The notes below the pieces were generated by a model. It searched no databases, was not told where the DNA came from, and saw only the letters and a list, made by a program, of their open reading frames with translations. Below are positions 16,971 through 26,316 of a stretch of 31,474 bases of DNA, piece by piece. A program made the position numbers and the translations under genes. Location: assembly GCA_052035955.1 (NCBI GenBank), contig JBPOHD010000008.1:1-31474 (forward strand). Reading direction: 5' to 3'. Source of the DNA: JAEUNJ01 sp052035955. Lineage in GTDB: Bacteria; Pseudomonadota; Gammaproteobacteria; Burkholderiales; Rhodocyclaceae. Numbering within the stretch: the stretch's first letter is position 1; each line of letters begins with the position of its first letter.

Positions 16971-17321
16971 TCAGCGCCCGCCCTTGCCCAGGACCAGCCG
17001 CCCCAGGAGCCAGGAAATCACGCTGTAGGCGAGCGACCCCAGCACCCCCGACCAGAAGCCATCCACGGAAAAACCTTCCAGCAGCCGGGCCGCCAGCAGG
17101 AACATCAGGCCGTTGATGGCGAAGATGAAGAGGCCCAGGGTGAGCAGGGTGATCGGAAGGGTCAGCAGCACCAGCAGCGGCCGCAGCACGGCGTTGATCA
17201 GCCCCAGCACCACCGCGACCCAGAGCGCCGTCCCGAAACCCGCCACGTGGATGGAGGGGATCAGGTAAGGCAGGGCGAGCAGGGCCAGGGCGTTGATCAG
17301 CCAGAGGACGAGCAGGCGCAT
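16971..17321 (-). CDS. Phage holin family 4-type membrane protein (YvlD-like)
   Basis: A 116-residue, very hydrophobic protein with about four membrane spans and a short basic tail (GRLVLGKGGR). The sequence VLGLINAVLRPLLVLLTLPI is the hallmark of PF04020. It belongs to the chromosomal branch of the family, and nothing around it is phage-like. Its function is unknown; membrane topology suggests an inner-membrane role. GGGAG lies eight bases before the ATG at 17321. It sits between ahcY and tlyA, which is the usual betaproteobacterial order. Confidence 0.85.
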   Translation of the reverse strand: MRLLVLWLINALALLALPYLIPSIHVAGFGTALWVAVVLGLINAVLRPLLVLLTLPITLLTLGLFIFAINGLMFLLAARLLEGFSVDGFWSGVLGSLAYSVISWLLGRLVLGKGGR

Positions 17322-17354
17322 GTGGCGGGCTCCCGGCGGGCTTGCCTTGCCCGC

Positions 17355-18764
<1,410 letters not shown>

Positions 18765-18836
18765 GCGTTGCTCCTTGAACAGTGGCCGGGGGAGGGAGGC
18801 CCACTTGCCTGCCCCGCGCCCGGCGGGATTGAACAA

Positions 18837-18909
18837 GTGAGCGCCGTTCGATGGAATCGATCCGAGCCTGGGGGCGGGGGCTAGCCCTGTCCTTGCAGCG
18901 CTCCTCGGG
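18837..18909 (-). promoter_or_regulatory. S-adenosylhomocysteine (SAH) riboswitch
   Basis: Read on the minus strand, the element holds the invariant SAH-aptamer blocks in order: CCGAGGAGCGCTGCAAGG, later CCAGGCTCGG, then AACGGCGCTCAC. P1 forms between CCGAG (18908-18904) and CTCGG (18866-18862). A 6-base pseudoknot forms between GAGCGC (18903-18898) and GCGCTC (18844-18839). A small hairpin GGGC-TA-GCCC (18887-18878) fills the P2 region. It precedes ahcY, its known target in Proteobacteria, where SAH binding turns expression on. Its 5' part overlaps the end of the EAL gene, and that gene's TAG stop is in the P2 loop. Downstream CTCC-rich sequence could mask the AAGGAG in the off state. Confidence 0.92.
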
Positions 18910-20698
18910 AAGCCGCCATTATACCCGTCGCCGGGTGGCCGCCTGCCCACTCCTGGAGCCGGCGGGTGATTTCGCCCGCCGGCGCCGGCATGGCGAACAG
19001 GAAGCCCTGGGCCTGGTCGCAGCCCTGGGCGCGCAGGACCTCGAGCTGGGCGCCGGTTTCGACGCCCTCGGCGATGACCTCCAGCCGCAGGCTGTGGCCC
19101 AGGCCGATCACCGCCCGGGCGATGGCCTGGTTGTCGGCGTCGGTGTCGATGTCGGCCACGAAGGAGCGGTCCAGCTTCAGCACGTCCAGGGGGAAACGGC
19201 GCAGGTAGGCCAGGGAGGAATAGCCGGTGCCGAAGTCGTCCACGGACATGCGGATGCCCATCTCCCGCAGTCGCGACAGGATGCCCACGGTGGATTCCGT
19301 CTGCTCCATCAGCACGCCCTCGGTGAATTCCATCTCGAGCTGTCCCCGGTCGATCGGGTGCTCGGCCAGCACGCGGCCGACCGTGTCCACCAGGTCGCCG
19401 GCCCGGAACTGCCGCGCCGACACATTGACCGCCACCCGCACCGACGGCAGGGCCGCCGCCTTCCAGCGGCCCATCTGGCGGCAGGCCTCCCGCATCACCC
19501 ACTCGCCGATCCGGACGATCAGCCCGTTCTGCTCGGCCAGGGGAATGAACCGGGCCGGCGGCAACAGGCCGAGCTCCGGATGGGGCCAGCGGATCAGCGC
19601 CTCCAGGCCCACCAGCCGCCCCGATTCGAGGTCGATCTGCGGCTGGTAATGGAGCTCGAACAGGCCCTTGTCGACGGCCCGCCGCAATTCGCCCTCCAGG
19701 GTCAGGCGCTCGAAGGCCCCGGTGCTCATCCGCGGATCGAAGACGCGGCAGCCGCCGCGGCCGTCGGCCTTGGCGCAGTACATGGCCGTGTCGGCGTGCT
19801 TCAGCATTTCGTCGGCGTCCGCCGCATCGCCGGGGAAGCGGCTGATGCCGATGGCCGGCGTGACCCCCAGGCGGTGGGGCCCGATCACCATGGGTGTCGA
19901 CAACTCGGCGGCCAGGCGTTCCGCCACCCGCTCCACCGCCGCCGCGCCGCCGCCGGCCAGCATGACCGCGAACTCGTCGCCGCCGACCCGGGCCACCTCG
20001 TCCCCCGCCGCCAGGGCGGAACGCAGCCGCCGGGCCACGGCGACCAGCAGCCGGTCGCCGGTTTCCCGGCCCAGGGAGTCGTTGACCGTCCGGAAATCGC
20101 CGATGTCGAGGATCATCAGCGCCAGCCCGCCGTTGCCCGGCGTCGACATGGCTTCCGAGATCCTGCGGATCATGCTTTCCCGGTTGGGCAGCCCGGTCAG
20201 GGCGTCGAAGTTCTCGATCCTGCGCAGCCTGTCCTCCGCCTCCTCCCTGGCCAGGCGCGAATCCCGTTCGCGTTCCCAGCGCTGGGTGACGTCGCGGAAG
20301 ATGGCGTGGAGGATCCGGCCGCCCCCCATTTCGATCGGATGGACCACCACGTCGGCCATGAAGCCCGTTCCCGATCCATCGCCCCGGCGGAACAGGCATT
20401 CGAAGCGCGCATGGCCCCGGTCGAGGGATCGCGAGAGTTGGTTGCCGATCACCTCCGCGGCCATGCGGCCGTCGGGCTGCACGTCCAGTGCGAACCGGTG
20501 GAGCTCGCGACCGAGGAAGGCCTCCCGGTCGACAAACCCGAACAGATGCCTTGCCGCGTCATTGACGTCGAGCAGGCCATCGCCGTCCAGGAAGGCCATG
20601 GCTTCGCTCGAGTAATCCCACACCGCCTTCAGCTTGCGTTCCGCATAGGCGTGCGCGGGTTCCGGGGGTGAGGCGGTCGGACCATCCTGGAGATTCAT
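18881..20698 (-). CDS. PAS-GGDEF-EAL cyclic di-GMP signalling protein
   Basis: The 605-residue protein has a PAS domain (about 22-140), a linker helix, a GGDEF domain with intact GGDEF at 239-243, and an EAL domain with E366-A367-L368. The EAL catalytic residues look complete (VNVSARQF, MEFTEGVL, DDFGTGYSSL, KLDRSF, EGVET), so phosphodiesterase activity is likely. Diguanylate cyclase activity is possible, but the position of the inhibitory RxxD site reads AAGD, so product feedback is probably absent. No signal peptide or membrane span is seen, which suggests a cytosolic sensor. The ATG at 20698 has GGAG upstream; one at 20776 is possible. Its last nine codons also encode the first half of the SAH riboswitch. 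Confidence 0.92.
   Translation of the reverse strand: MNLQDGPTASPPEPAHAYAERKLKAVWDYSSEAMAFLDGDGLLDVNDAARHLFGFVDREAFLGRELHRFALDVQPDGRMAAEVIGNQLSRSLDRGHARFECLFRRGDGSGTGFMADVVVHPIEMGGGRILHAIFRDVTQRWERERDSRLAREEAEDRLRRIENFDALTGLPNRESMIRRISEAMSTPGNGGLALMILDIGDFRTVNDSLGRETGDRLLVAVARRLRSALAAGDEVARVGGDEFAVMLAGGGAAAVERVAERLAAELSTPMVIGPHRLGVTPAIGISRFPGDAADADEMLKHADTAMYCAKADGRGGCRVFDPRMSTGAFERLTLEGELRRAVDKGLFELHYQPQIDLESGRLVGLEALIRWPHPELGLLPPARFIPLAEQNGLIVRIGEWVMREACRQMGRWKAAALPSVRVAVNVSARQFRAGDLVDTVGRVLAEHPIDRGQLEMEFTEGVLMEQTESTVGILSRLREMGIRMSVDDFGTGYSSLAYLRRFPLDVLKLDRSFVADIDTDADNQAIARAVIGLGHSLRLEVIAEGVETGAQLEVLRAQGCDQAQGFLFAMPAPAGEITRRLQEWAGGHPATGIMAASRGALQGQG
18918..18923 (-). promoter_or_regulatory. 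-10 element of the ahcY operon promoter
   Basis: A perfect TATAAT on the minus strand lies within the end of the EAL gene and would start transcription near 18911, one or two bases before the riboswitch begins. No good -35 is seen at 17 bases (GCAGGC); a TGGGCA lies 20 bases upstream. The position relative to the aptamer is the main support. Confidence 0.6.
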
Positions 20699-20892
20699 TC
20701 GTTGGGGGCTCCCGTGGCGGGGCAGAGGACCGGATCCGCCTGCTGTCGCCGCCGCTCCGGCCAATGCTATCGCCATCGGCGGCCCATGACAAGCCGCATG
20801 GGGTTCTCTCCCGGGGAAACCCGACCCAGGTCAAGGCGGAGCGACGGCGGCCGGGGGATAATGGCGCCTCGATGAAACCGGAGAGTATTCCC

Positions 20893-21237
20893 ATGAAGCG
20901 CTTGTCGTCGATGCCCCTGGCCGTCCTGGCCGTCCTGGCCGCCCTCCCGGCCCAAGGGGCCGAGCCGGGTTTGCAGGAGGTGCGCGCCCTCGGCGTCGCC
21001 AACGGCCGGGCGCTGGCTTGCGGCCACCAGGAGGCGGCCGGGCGCCTGAAGGCGGCGATGCTGCGCCATGCGCCGAAGACCCGCAGCTACGGCGAGGCCT
21101 ACGAGGAAGGCACGCAGCAGGCATTCACGGCCGTCACCGGCGGCCGGGAAACCTGCCCCGCCCCGACCCTGGTCGCCCTCGGGGCCGAGGCGGCCATACA
21201 GGCGGTCCAGGCCGCCTTGCCGGCCGCCAAGCCATGA
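20893..21237 (+). CDS. Small secreted protein of unknown function
   Basis: A 114-residue protein with a clear signal peptide: MKRLSSMPLAVLAVLAALP, then AQGA, with cleavage before EPGLQ. The mature part is about 90 residues, helical and alanine-rich, with two cysteines (LACGHQ and ETCPAP) that could form a periplasmic disulfide. I do not recognise the family. GGAGAG precedes the ATG at 20893; an upstream ATG at 20872 is less likely. A GATAAT at 20857-20862 may be the -10. The stop overlaps the Sco gene's ATG as ATGA, so they are co-translated and may work together in periplasmic copper or redox handling (inference from linkage). Confidence 0.75.
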   Translation: MKRLSSMPLAVLAVLAALPAQGAEPGLQEVRALGVANGRALACGHQEAAGRLKAAMLRHAPKTRSYGEAYEEGTQQAFTAVTGGRETCPAPTLVALGAEAAIQAVQAALPAAKP

Positions 21238-21878
21238 GCGGACGACCCGGCAGCGCCGCCGTGATGCTCGCCGTCTTTGCCCTCCTGGCGGGCGGCGGCA
21301 CCGCCGAGGCCCAGCCGACCGGCGGCTCGTCCCACGACATCACGGCCGCCGCCCTCGAGGGCATCAACAGCCGCTACCTGCTGCAGGCCCACTACGGAAA
21401 GGCCGTCACCGACCAGGATTTCCCGGGCCAGTTCCAGCTGATCGCCTTCGGCTACACCTTCTGCCCCGACGTCTGCCCGACGACGCTGGTGGAGGTGGCC
21501 AAGGTCATGGACCTGCTCGGGGAGCGGTCCGCCCGGGTCCAGCCCCTGTTCATCACCGTGGACCCGGAACGGGACACCCTCAGGGTATTGCGCACCTACG
21601 TGGAATTCTTCCATCCGCGGATACTCGGCCTGCGCGGTTCGCCGGAACTGACCCGGCGCGTCGCCGACCACTACAGGGTGCGCTACGAAAAGGTGCAGGA
21701 GCCCGGGGCGGCTCCGGAGCACTATGCCGTCGACCATACGGCCGGGCTCTACCTGCTGGGGCCCGACGGTGCCTTCGTCACCAAATTCGCCTACGGCACG
21801 GCGCCGAAAGACATCGCCGACCGCCTGTCGGCGCTGATCGAGGCGAATCCCCTGCCGCCGACACGGGAACGGCACTGA
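21234..21878 (+). CDS. SCO1/SenC-family copper chaperone/thioredoxin-like protein
   Basis: This 214-residue protein has an N-terminal hydrophobic export signal (about residues 8-26) and then a thioredoxin-like Sco domain. The copper ligands are present: C77 and C81 in TFCPDVCP and H167 in VDHTAG. ITVDPERDT is the usual Sco strand. Sco proteins act on the periplasmic side in loading the CuA centre of cytochrome c oxidase or in thiol redox control. The ATG at 21234 overlaps the previous stop. It converges on the HD-GYP gene with 17 bp between. No oxidase genes are in the window, so the partner is unknown. Confidence 0.92.
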   Translation: MSGRPGSAAVMLAVFALLAGGGTAEAQPTGGSSHDITAAALEGINSRYLLQAHYGKAVTDQDFPGQFQLIAFGYTFCPDVCPTTLVEVAKVMDLLGERSARVQPLFITVDPERDTLRVLRTYVEFFHPRILGLRGSPELTRRVADHYRVRYEKVQEPGAAPEHYAVDHTAGLYLLGPDGAFVTKFAYGTAPKDIADRLSALIEANPLPPTRERH

Positions 21879-21895
21879 GGGGCGCAACGCCACCG

Positions 21896-23116
21896 TCAGG
21901 TGGCGTCCATCCACATCCTTTCCAGGTTCCGGATGCCCCATTTCGCCGGGTCTTCCCGGGAAACGATGCGGTCCTGGCAGCCGGGACGGGAGAGATCCAC
22001 CAGCTCGGGCCGCACGTGGGTCCCGGACCGGGTCGAGAAGAAGGCCCTCACCCTCGGCGTCAGCAGCGACTTCTCCGACTGCTCGACCACCACCCCCAGT
22101 CGTCCTGATTCCATCCGGACCAGGGAGCCGATGGGATAGATGCCCAGGCTGCGCACGAAGGCCTGGAAGATGGTGTCGTCGAAATGCCCCTTCCACTCGG
22201 CCATCCGCTTCAGGGATTCGGCCGGGTCCCAACCGCTCTTGTAGGGCCGGTTGGACGTTACCGCGTCATAGACGTCACACACCGCCCCCATGCGCGCGAA
22301 CAGGCTGATCTGGTCGCCGGGCAGGCGATGGGGATAGCCGCTGCCGTCCATCTTCTCGTGGTGGTGCAGGCATACGTCCAGCGTCGTCCCGAGGATGTTG
22401 CGGCCCTCGAGGAGCAGCTTGTGTCCTTCCTCCGGATGGGACTTGACCAGCGTGAACTCGTCGTCGGTCAGCTTGCCCGGCTTGTTGAGCACCGCGTCGG
22501 GAATCATCATCTTCCCGACGTCATGGACCAGGCCGGCCAGCCCGGCCTCCCGCGCCAGTCCCTCGTCGAGGGCCATCTGGCGGGCCAGGGCCACCATCAG
22601 CGCGCACACCGCCACCGAATGCATGTAGGTGTATTCGTCCTTGTTCTTCAGCCGCGCCAGGCTGATCAGGGCGCCGGGATTGCGGAAGACCGAGGCCGAG
22701 ATCTCCTCCACCAGGGGCAGGGCGTCGTTCGCATCCAGGGCCTTGCCCATGCGGGCCTCCTGGAACATCGAGGCCACCGCCTCCTTGGCCTTGGCCACCG
22801 TGCGGGCGGCCCGCTTCACCTCCTCCTGCAGCGAGGTGCGTTCGGCCGCGACGGGCGCCGGCCGGGACGGCTCGGGCGAAGGGGCCGCCGGTTCTGGCGC
22901 GGCGACCGGCCCGTCGGCCGGGTCTGCCGCGACGTCCGCGCCCTTCGCGGTGTCGATGCGCACTTCCCGCACGCCGCTCTCGCGAATCCGCCGCAGGTCG
23001 CCCGTTTCCTTGAGGACGAAGGATCCCCGCCAGAAGGGGTGGTCCATCCAGGAGCCGCAGAACTCATGGATGTACATGCCGAGGCGGACCTTCTCGACGG
23101 GAATCTTCTTCAGCAT
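21896..23116 (-). CDS. HD-GYP domain protein with N-terminal DUF3391
   Basis: The 406-residue protein begins MLKKIPVEKVRLGMYIHEFC, the DUF3391 signature. A proline- and alanine-rich linker (about 65-92) follows, then the HD-GYP domain. Metal-binding H198-D199 lies in GLVHDVGK, and HHHEKMDGSGYP at 251-262 has the full GYP motif. Active HD-GYP proteins hydrolyse cyclic di-GMP. The C-terminal 90 residues resemble the small domain that follows many HD-GYP domains. The start at 23116 fits the conserved N-terminus, but I see no strong ribosome binding site; a longer frame from 23299 lacks support. It is the second c-di-GMP gene within 5 kb. Confidence 0.9.
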   Translation of the reverse strand: MLKKIPVEKVRLGMYIHEFCGSWMDHPFWRGSFVLKETGDLRRIRESGVREVRIDTAKGADVAADPADGPVAAPEPAAPSPEPSRPAPVAAERTSLQEEVKRAARTVAKAKEAVASMFQEARMGKALDANDALPLVEEISASVFRNPGALISLARLKNKDEYTYMHSVAVCALMVALARQMALDEGLAREAGLAGLVHDVGKMMIPDAVLNKPGKLTDDEFTLVKSHPEEGHKLLLEGRNILGTTLDVCLHHHEKMDGSGYPHRLPGDQISLFARMGAVCDVYDAVTSNRPYKSGWDPAESLKRMAEWKGHFDDTIFQAFVRSLGIYPIGSLVRMESGRLGVVVEQSEKSLLTPRVRAFFSTRSGTHVRPELVDLSRPGCQDRIVSREDPAKWGIRNLERMWMDAT

Positions 23117-23402
23117 GACGTACGAGTGGCGTCGCTCAGCGGCGGACTGCAGGAAAGGAGGACCGAAGCATAACTTGACCTCGTCGGGCGATGTTTGCGA
23201 AATCGAAACGATTCGGTGAAATTCGACAGCGCGGCAGGAGTGGGGCCGCCCGTCATCCGGACGATGGCCGGCAGCAGCCGACCGGTTCCGGGTTCGCAAT
23301 CGGGGCCGTAGCCCCGCGGCTGGGTCGGCCGCCCGTTCCTTCCGGCCGACAGGCGGATTCTAAGGCCGGAACGCTCAGCGATGCAGGCCGCGGGGGTTGG
23401 CG
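23117..23402. other. Upstream region of the HD-GYP gene with two strong hairpins
   Basis: No coding sequence is supported here. Two perfect hairpins stand close together: CGGGGC-CGTA-GCCCCG at 23301-23316 and an 8-base stem GTCGGCCG/CGGCCGAC at 23324-23350 with an 11-base loop. A short palindrome AATCG-AAA-CGATT lies near 23203. A promoter for the HD-GYP gene must be here, but no convincing box pair was found. Confidence 0.5.
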
Positions 23403-23500
23403 CCCCCGCTTAACCTGCTGCGCAGCTTGGCCTGCGACGAAGTATCGACATCGCTTCGCGAGGGCCGTGACTCCGTCACAGCCCGGCTGCCTTGTCGATA
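23403..23500 (-). repeat. metK-tail repeat unit 1 (distal, shortened)
   Basis: Positions 23403-23487 match 23662-23746 without gaps, with five differences over 85 bases. Read on the minus strand, the right end encodes IDKAAGL and then a TGA at 23478-23476. That equals the end of MetK with exactly six codons (TALRAD) removed. The stem-loop around the stop is kept. Confidence 0.85.
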
Positions 23501-23513
23501 TTTTGGCTACGGC

Positions 23514-23645
23514 CGCCGCTGCGCGGCTTAACCTCGGCTGTCGCCGAGCTTAGCCTTCGCCGAAACAACGACAAAGCCCTGCGGGCCGGGCTTACAGCCC
23601 CGCGTCGGCCTTCAGGGCCGCCGCCTTGTCCGTGTTTTGTCTCCG
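23514..23645 (-). repeat. metK-tail repeat unit 2 (middle, diverged)
   Basis: This unit shares GCTTAACCT and AGCTTAGCCT with its neighbours and on the minus strand encodes TDKAAALKADAGL followed by TAA at 23594-23592. The MetK tail is IDKATALRADAGL, so the frame, length and stop position are conserved despite base differences. AAGCCC/GGGCTT beside a T-rich stretch could form a hairpin. Confidence 0.78.
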
Positions 23646-23720
23646 GCCGCGCGGGCTGGGGCCCCCGCTTAACCTGCTGCGCAGGTTAGCCTGCGACGAA
23701 GTATCGACATCGCTTCGCTA

Positions 23721-23734
23721 GGGCTGTGACGCCG

Positions 23735-23743
<9 letters not shown>
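23721..23743 (-). terminator. Stem-loop spanning the metK stop codon
   Basis: A perfect 10-base stem, GGGCTGTGAC and GTCACAGCCC, with a 3-base loop contains the metK TGA (23737-23735). The unit 1 copy differs at one pair, which remains a U-G wobble in the metK-sense RNA. There is no T-run, so it may stabilise the 3' end or slow ribosomes rather than terminate. Confidence 0.5.
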
Positions 23744-24901
<1,158 letters not shown>

Positions 24902-25058
24902 GTGAACCGCTCCTCTTCCCCACGGCTGGCTGGCGTTACCGGCTCCGGGGGAGGTCGAGCGGGCGACGCTTTAGCGATATTTGTTTTCGACCGCGGGGCG
25001 GGCGCCCCGGGGCGTCTCCGCCTCGCAAGTTGTCCAATTAACTCGGCGGGAAGCGATA

Positions 25059-25087
25059 ATTCTACCTTTTTCGCCGCCCGTCCCCAA
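25059..25087 (-). promoter_or_regulatory. Possible metK promoter
   Basis: On the minus strand TTGGGG (25087-25082) and TAGAAT (25064-25059) are separated by 17 bases. This would give a leader of about 150 bases containing an AT-rich island, AACAAATATCGCTAAAGCG (about 24968-24987). A GATAAT on the plus strand at 25055-25060 with TTGTCC 19 bases upstream could serve the acyltransferase genes. Confidence 0.4.
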
Positions 25088-25196
25088 TGACCCCCGCTGC
25101 CCATCCCACGCCCGCCGCATGGTTATCCGCGGCCGCCGGACCCTGGCGTTCCCGGCGCCGCCGCGGCGGGCCGGTCGGCGGCGGGGTGGCCGCATC

Positions 25197-26039
25197 TTGA
25201 CCGCCCTCTTCCGCTTCCTCGCCCGGCTCCCCCTGGCCGTCCTGCACAATCTGGGCGCCCTGCTCGGCTGGGTGGCCTGGCTGTTCTCGCCCACCTACCG
25301 CCGCCACCTGCGCGAGAACCTGGCCCTGGCCGGGCGGCCGGCCGGCATCGCCGAAGCGGTCCCCGAAGCCGGCAAGACCCTGCTGGAACTGCCCTGGATC
25401 TGGCTGCGGCCGCGCGACACGGTGGTCGGGGCCGTGGTCCGCGTTTCCGGCTGGGACCTGGTGGAAGCCGCCTGGCGGGAGGGCCGGGGCATCCTCTTCC
25501 TGACGCCGCACCTGGGCTGCTTCGAGATCACGGCCCAGTACTACGCCAGCCACCGGCCCATGACCGTGCTCTACCGGCGGCCGAAGCAGGCCTGGCTCGG
25601 CGCCCTGGTCGAGGAGGGGCGGGGCGCCAACCTCCGCCTGGCGCCGGCCGACCTCTCCGGCGTCCGCCGGCTGATGAAGGCCCTGCGCCAGGGCGAGGCG
25701 GCCGGCATGCTGCCGGACCAGGTGCCGGGCAACGGCGAGGGCCTCTGGGCGCCCTTCTTCGGCCGTCCGGCCTACACCATGACCCTGGCCGCCCGCCTGG
25801 CCGAGGGCGGCGCCGCGGTGATCCTCGCCTATGCCGAACGGCTGCATTACGGCGCCGGCTACCACCTGCGGCTCTTTCCCCTTTCCGCCCCCCTGGCAGG
25901 CGACCTGGCCGAGCGGGTGGCGGGGATCAACGGCGAGCTGGAAGGCCTGGTCCGCCGCTGCCCCGGCCAGTACCTGTGGGGCTACAACCGCTACAAGGTG
26001 CCCTCAGGCGCGGAGCCGCCGCCTGGAGGCCCGACGTGA
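25197..26039 (+). CDS. Lipid A biosynthesis-type acyltransferase (LpxL/HtrB family), first copy
   Basis: A 280-residue membrane-associated acyltransferase. The N-terminal hydrophobic segment is LPLAVLHNLGALLGWVAWLF, and the family pattern SPTYRRHLRENLALAG follows. The catalytic HX4E motif is HLGCFE in FLTPHLGCFEITAQYYA. LPDQVPGNGEGLWAPFFG is the second conserved block, and YLWGYNRYK the C-terminal one. The TTG at 25197 is preferred as start. The in-frame ATG at 25119 would add 26 arginine-rich residues and has no ribosome binding site. It probably transfers a secondary acyl chain to lipid A at the inner membrane. The second copy follows after a repeat-filled gap. Confidence 0.87.
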   Translation: MTALFRFLARLPLAVLHNLGALLGWVAWLFSPTYRRHLRENLALAGRPAGIAEAVPEAGKTLLELPWIWLRPRDTVVGAVVRVSGWDLVEAAWREGRGILFLTPHLGCFEITAQYYASHRPMTVLYRRPKQAWLGALVEEGRGANLRLAPADLSGVRRLMKALRQGEAAGMLPDQVPGNGEGLWAPFFGRPAYTMTLAARLAEGGAAVILAYAERLHYGAGYHLRLFPLSAPLAGDLAERVAGINGELEGLVRRCPGQYLWGYNRYKVPSGAEPPPGGPT

Positions 26040-26055
26040 GCGCCGCCCAACGACC

Positions 26056-26130
26056 CCATCCATCACCCGGAGCCGCGCAGCGGCGAACCGCCGTCACCCC
26101 CTCCCCTGGGGAGGGGGCCGGGGGGAAGGG
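26056..26130 (+). repeat. G/C-run hairpin repeat, copy in the acyltransferase gap (unit a)
   Basis: Bases 26056-26106 are identical to 26233-26283 (51 bases). The unit ends in a CCCCCTCCCC-T-GGGGAGGGGG palindrome. Much of its core, GGAGCCGCGCAGCGGCGAAC, also occurs inverted at 11641-11748. Confidence 0.85.
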
Positions 26131-26203
26131 AGCCACACAATTTCCCGCCGGGGAGCGCTCGCGCTCCCCGTGCTTCGGCGAGGGGGTCGGGGGGAGGGGG
26201 CCC
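26131..26203 (+). repeat. Related G/C-run unit b with a different palindrome
   Basis: It contains a perfect palindrome GGGGAGCG-CTCG-CGCTCCCC at about 26150-26170 and ends with the same GAGGGGGTCGGGGGGAGGG tract as units a and c, but it lacks their GCAGCGGCGAACC core. It appears to be a mosaic member of the same family. Confidence 0.7.
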
Positions 26204-26310
26204 GGCGCGCCGCACGGCCGCCCGAAGGCGCGCCATCCATCACCCGGAGCCGCGCAGCGGCGAACCGCCGTCACCCCCTCCCCCGGGGAGGGGGTCGGGG
26301 GGAGGGGGGT
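26204..26310 (+). repeat. G/C-run hairpin repeat unit c
   Basis: A full unit: GCCGCACGGCCGCCCGAAGG, then the 51-base block shared with unit a, then the CCCCCTCCCC/GGGGAGGGGG palindrome. It is the inverted counterpart of the repeat between livG and livF. Its G-rich end seems to act as the ribosome binding site of the second acyltransferase gene. Confidence 0.85.
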
Positions 26311-26316
26311 CACAAA

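Noticed and set aside
16971..17321. Prophage holin
   Set aside because: No lysis or phage genes are nearby, and this protein family is a standard member of the ahcY-tlyA-metF operon.
18851..20671. 606-residue plus-strand open frame opposite the PAS-GGDEF-EAL gene
   Set aside because: Histidine- and glutamine-rich shadow frame without domains; it also runs over the riboswitch.
23117..23734. CRISPR array in the metK downstream repeats
   Set aside because: Only three diverged units of over 100 bases with irregular spacing of 118 and 141 bases; they encode gene tails, not short repeats with spacers.
24902..25020. SAM-II riboswitch upstream of metK, suggested by CGCTAAA in an A-rich context
   Set aside because: Only this short stretch resembles the SAM-II core; the expected upstream P1 stem and loop sequences are not seen.
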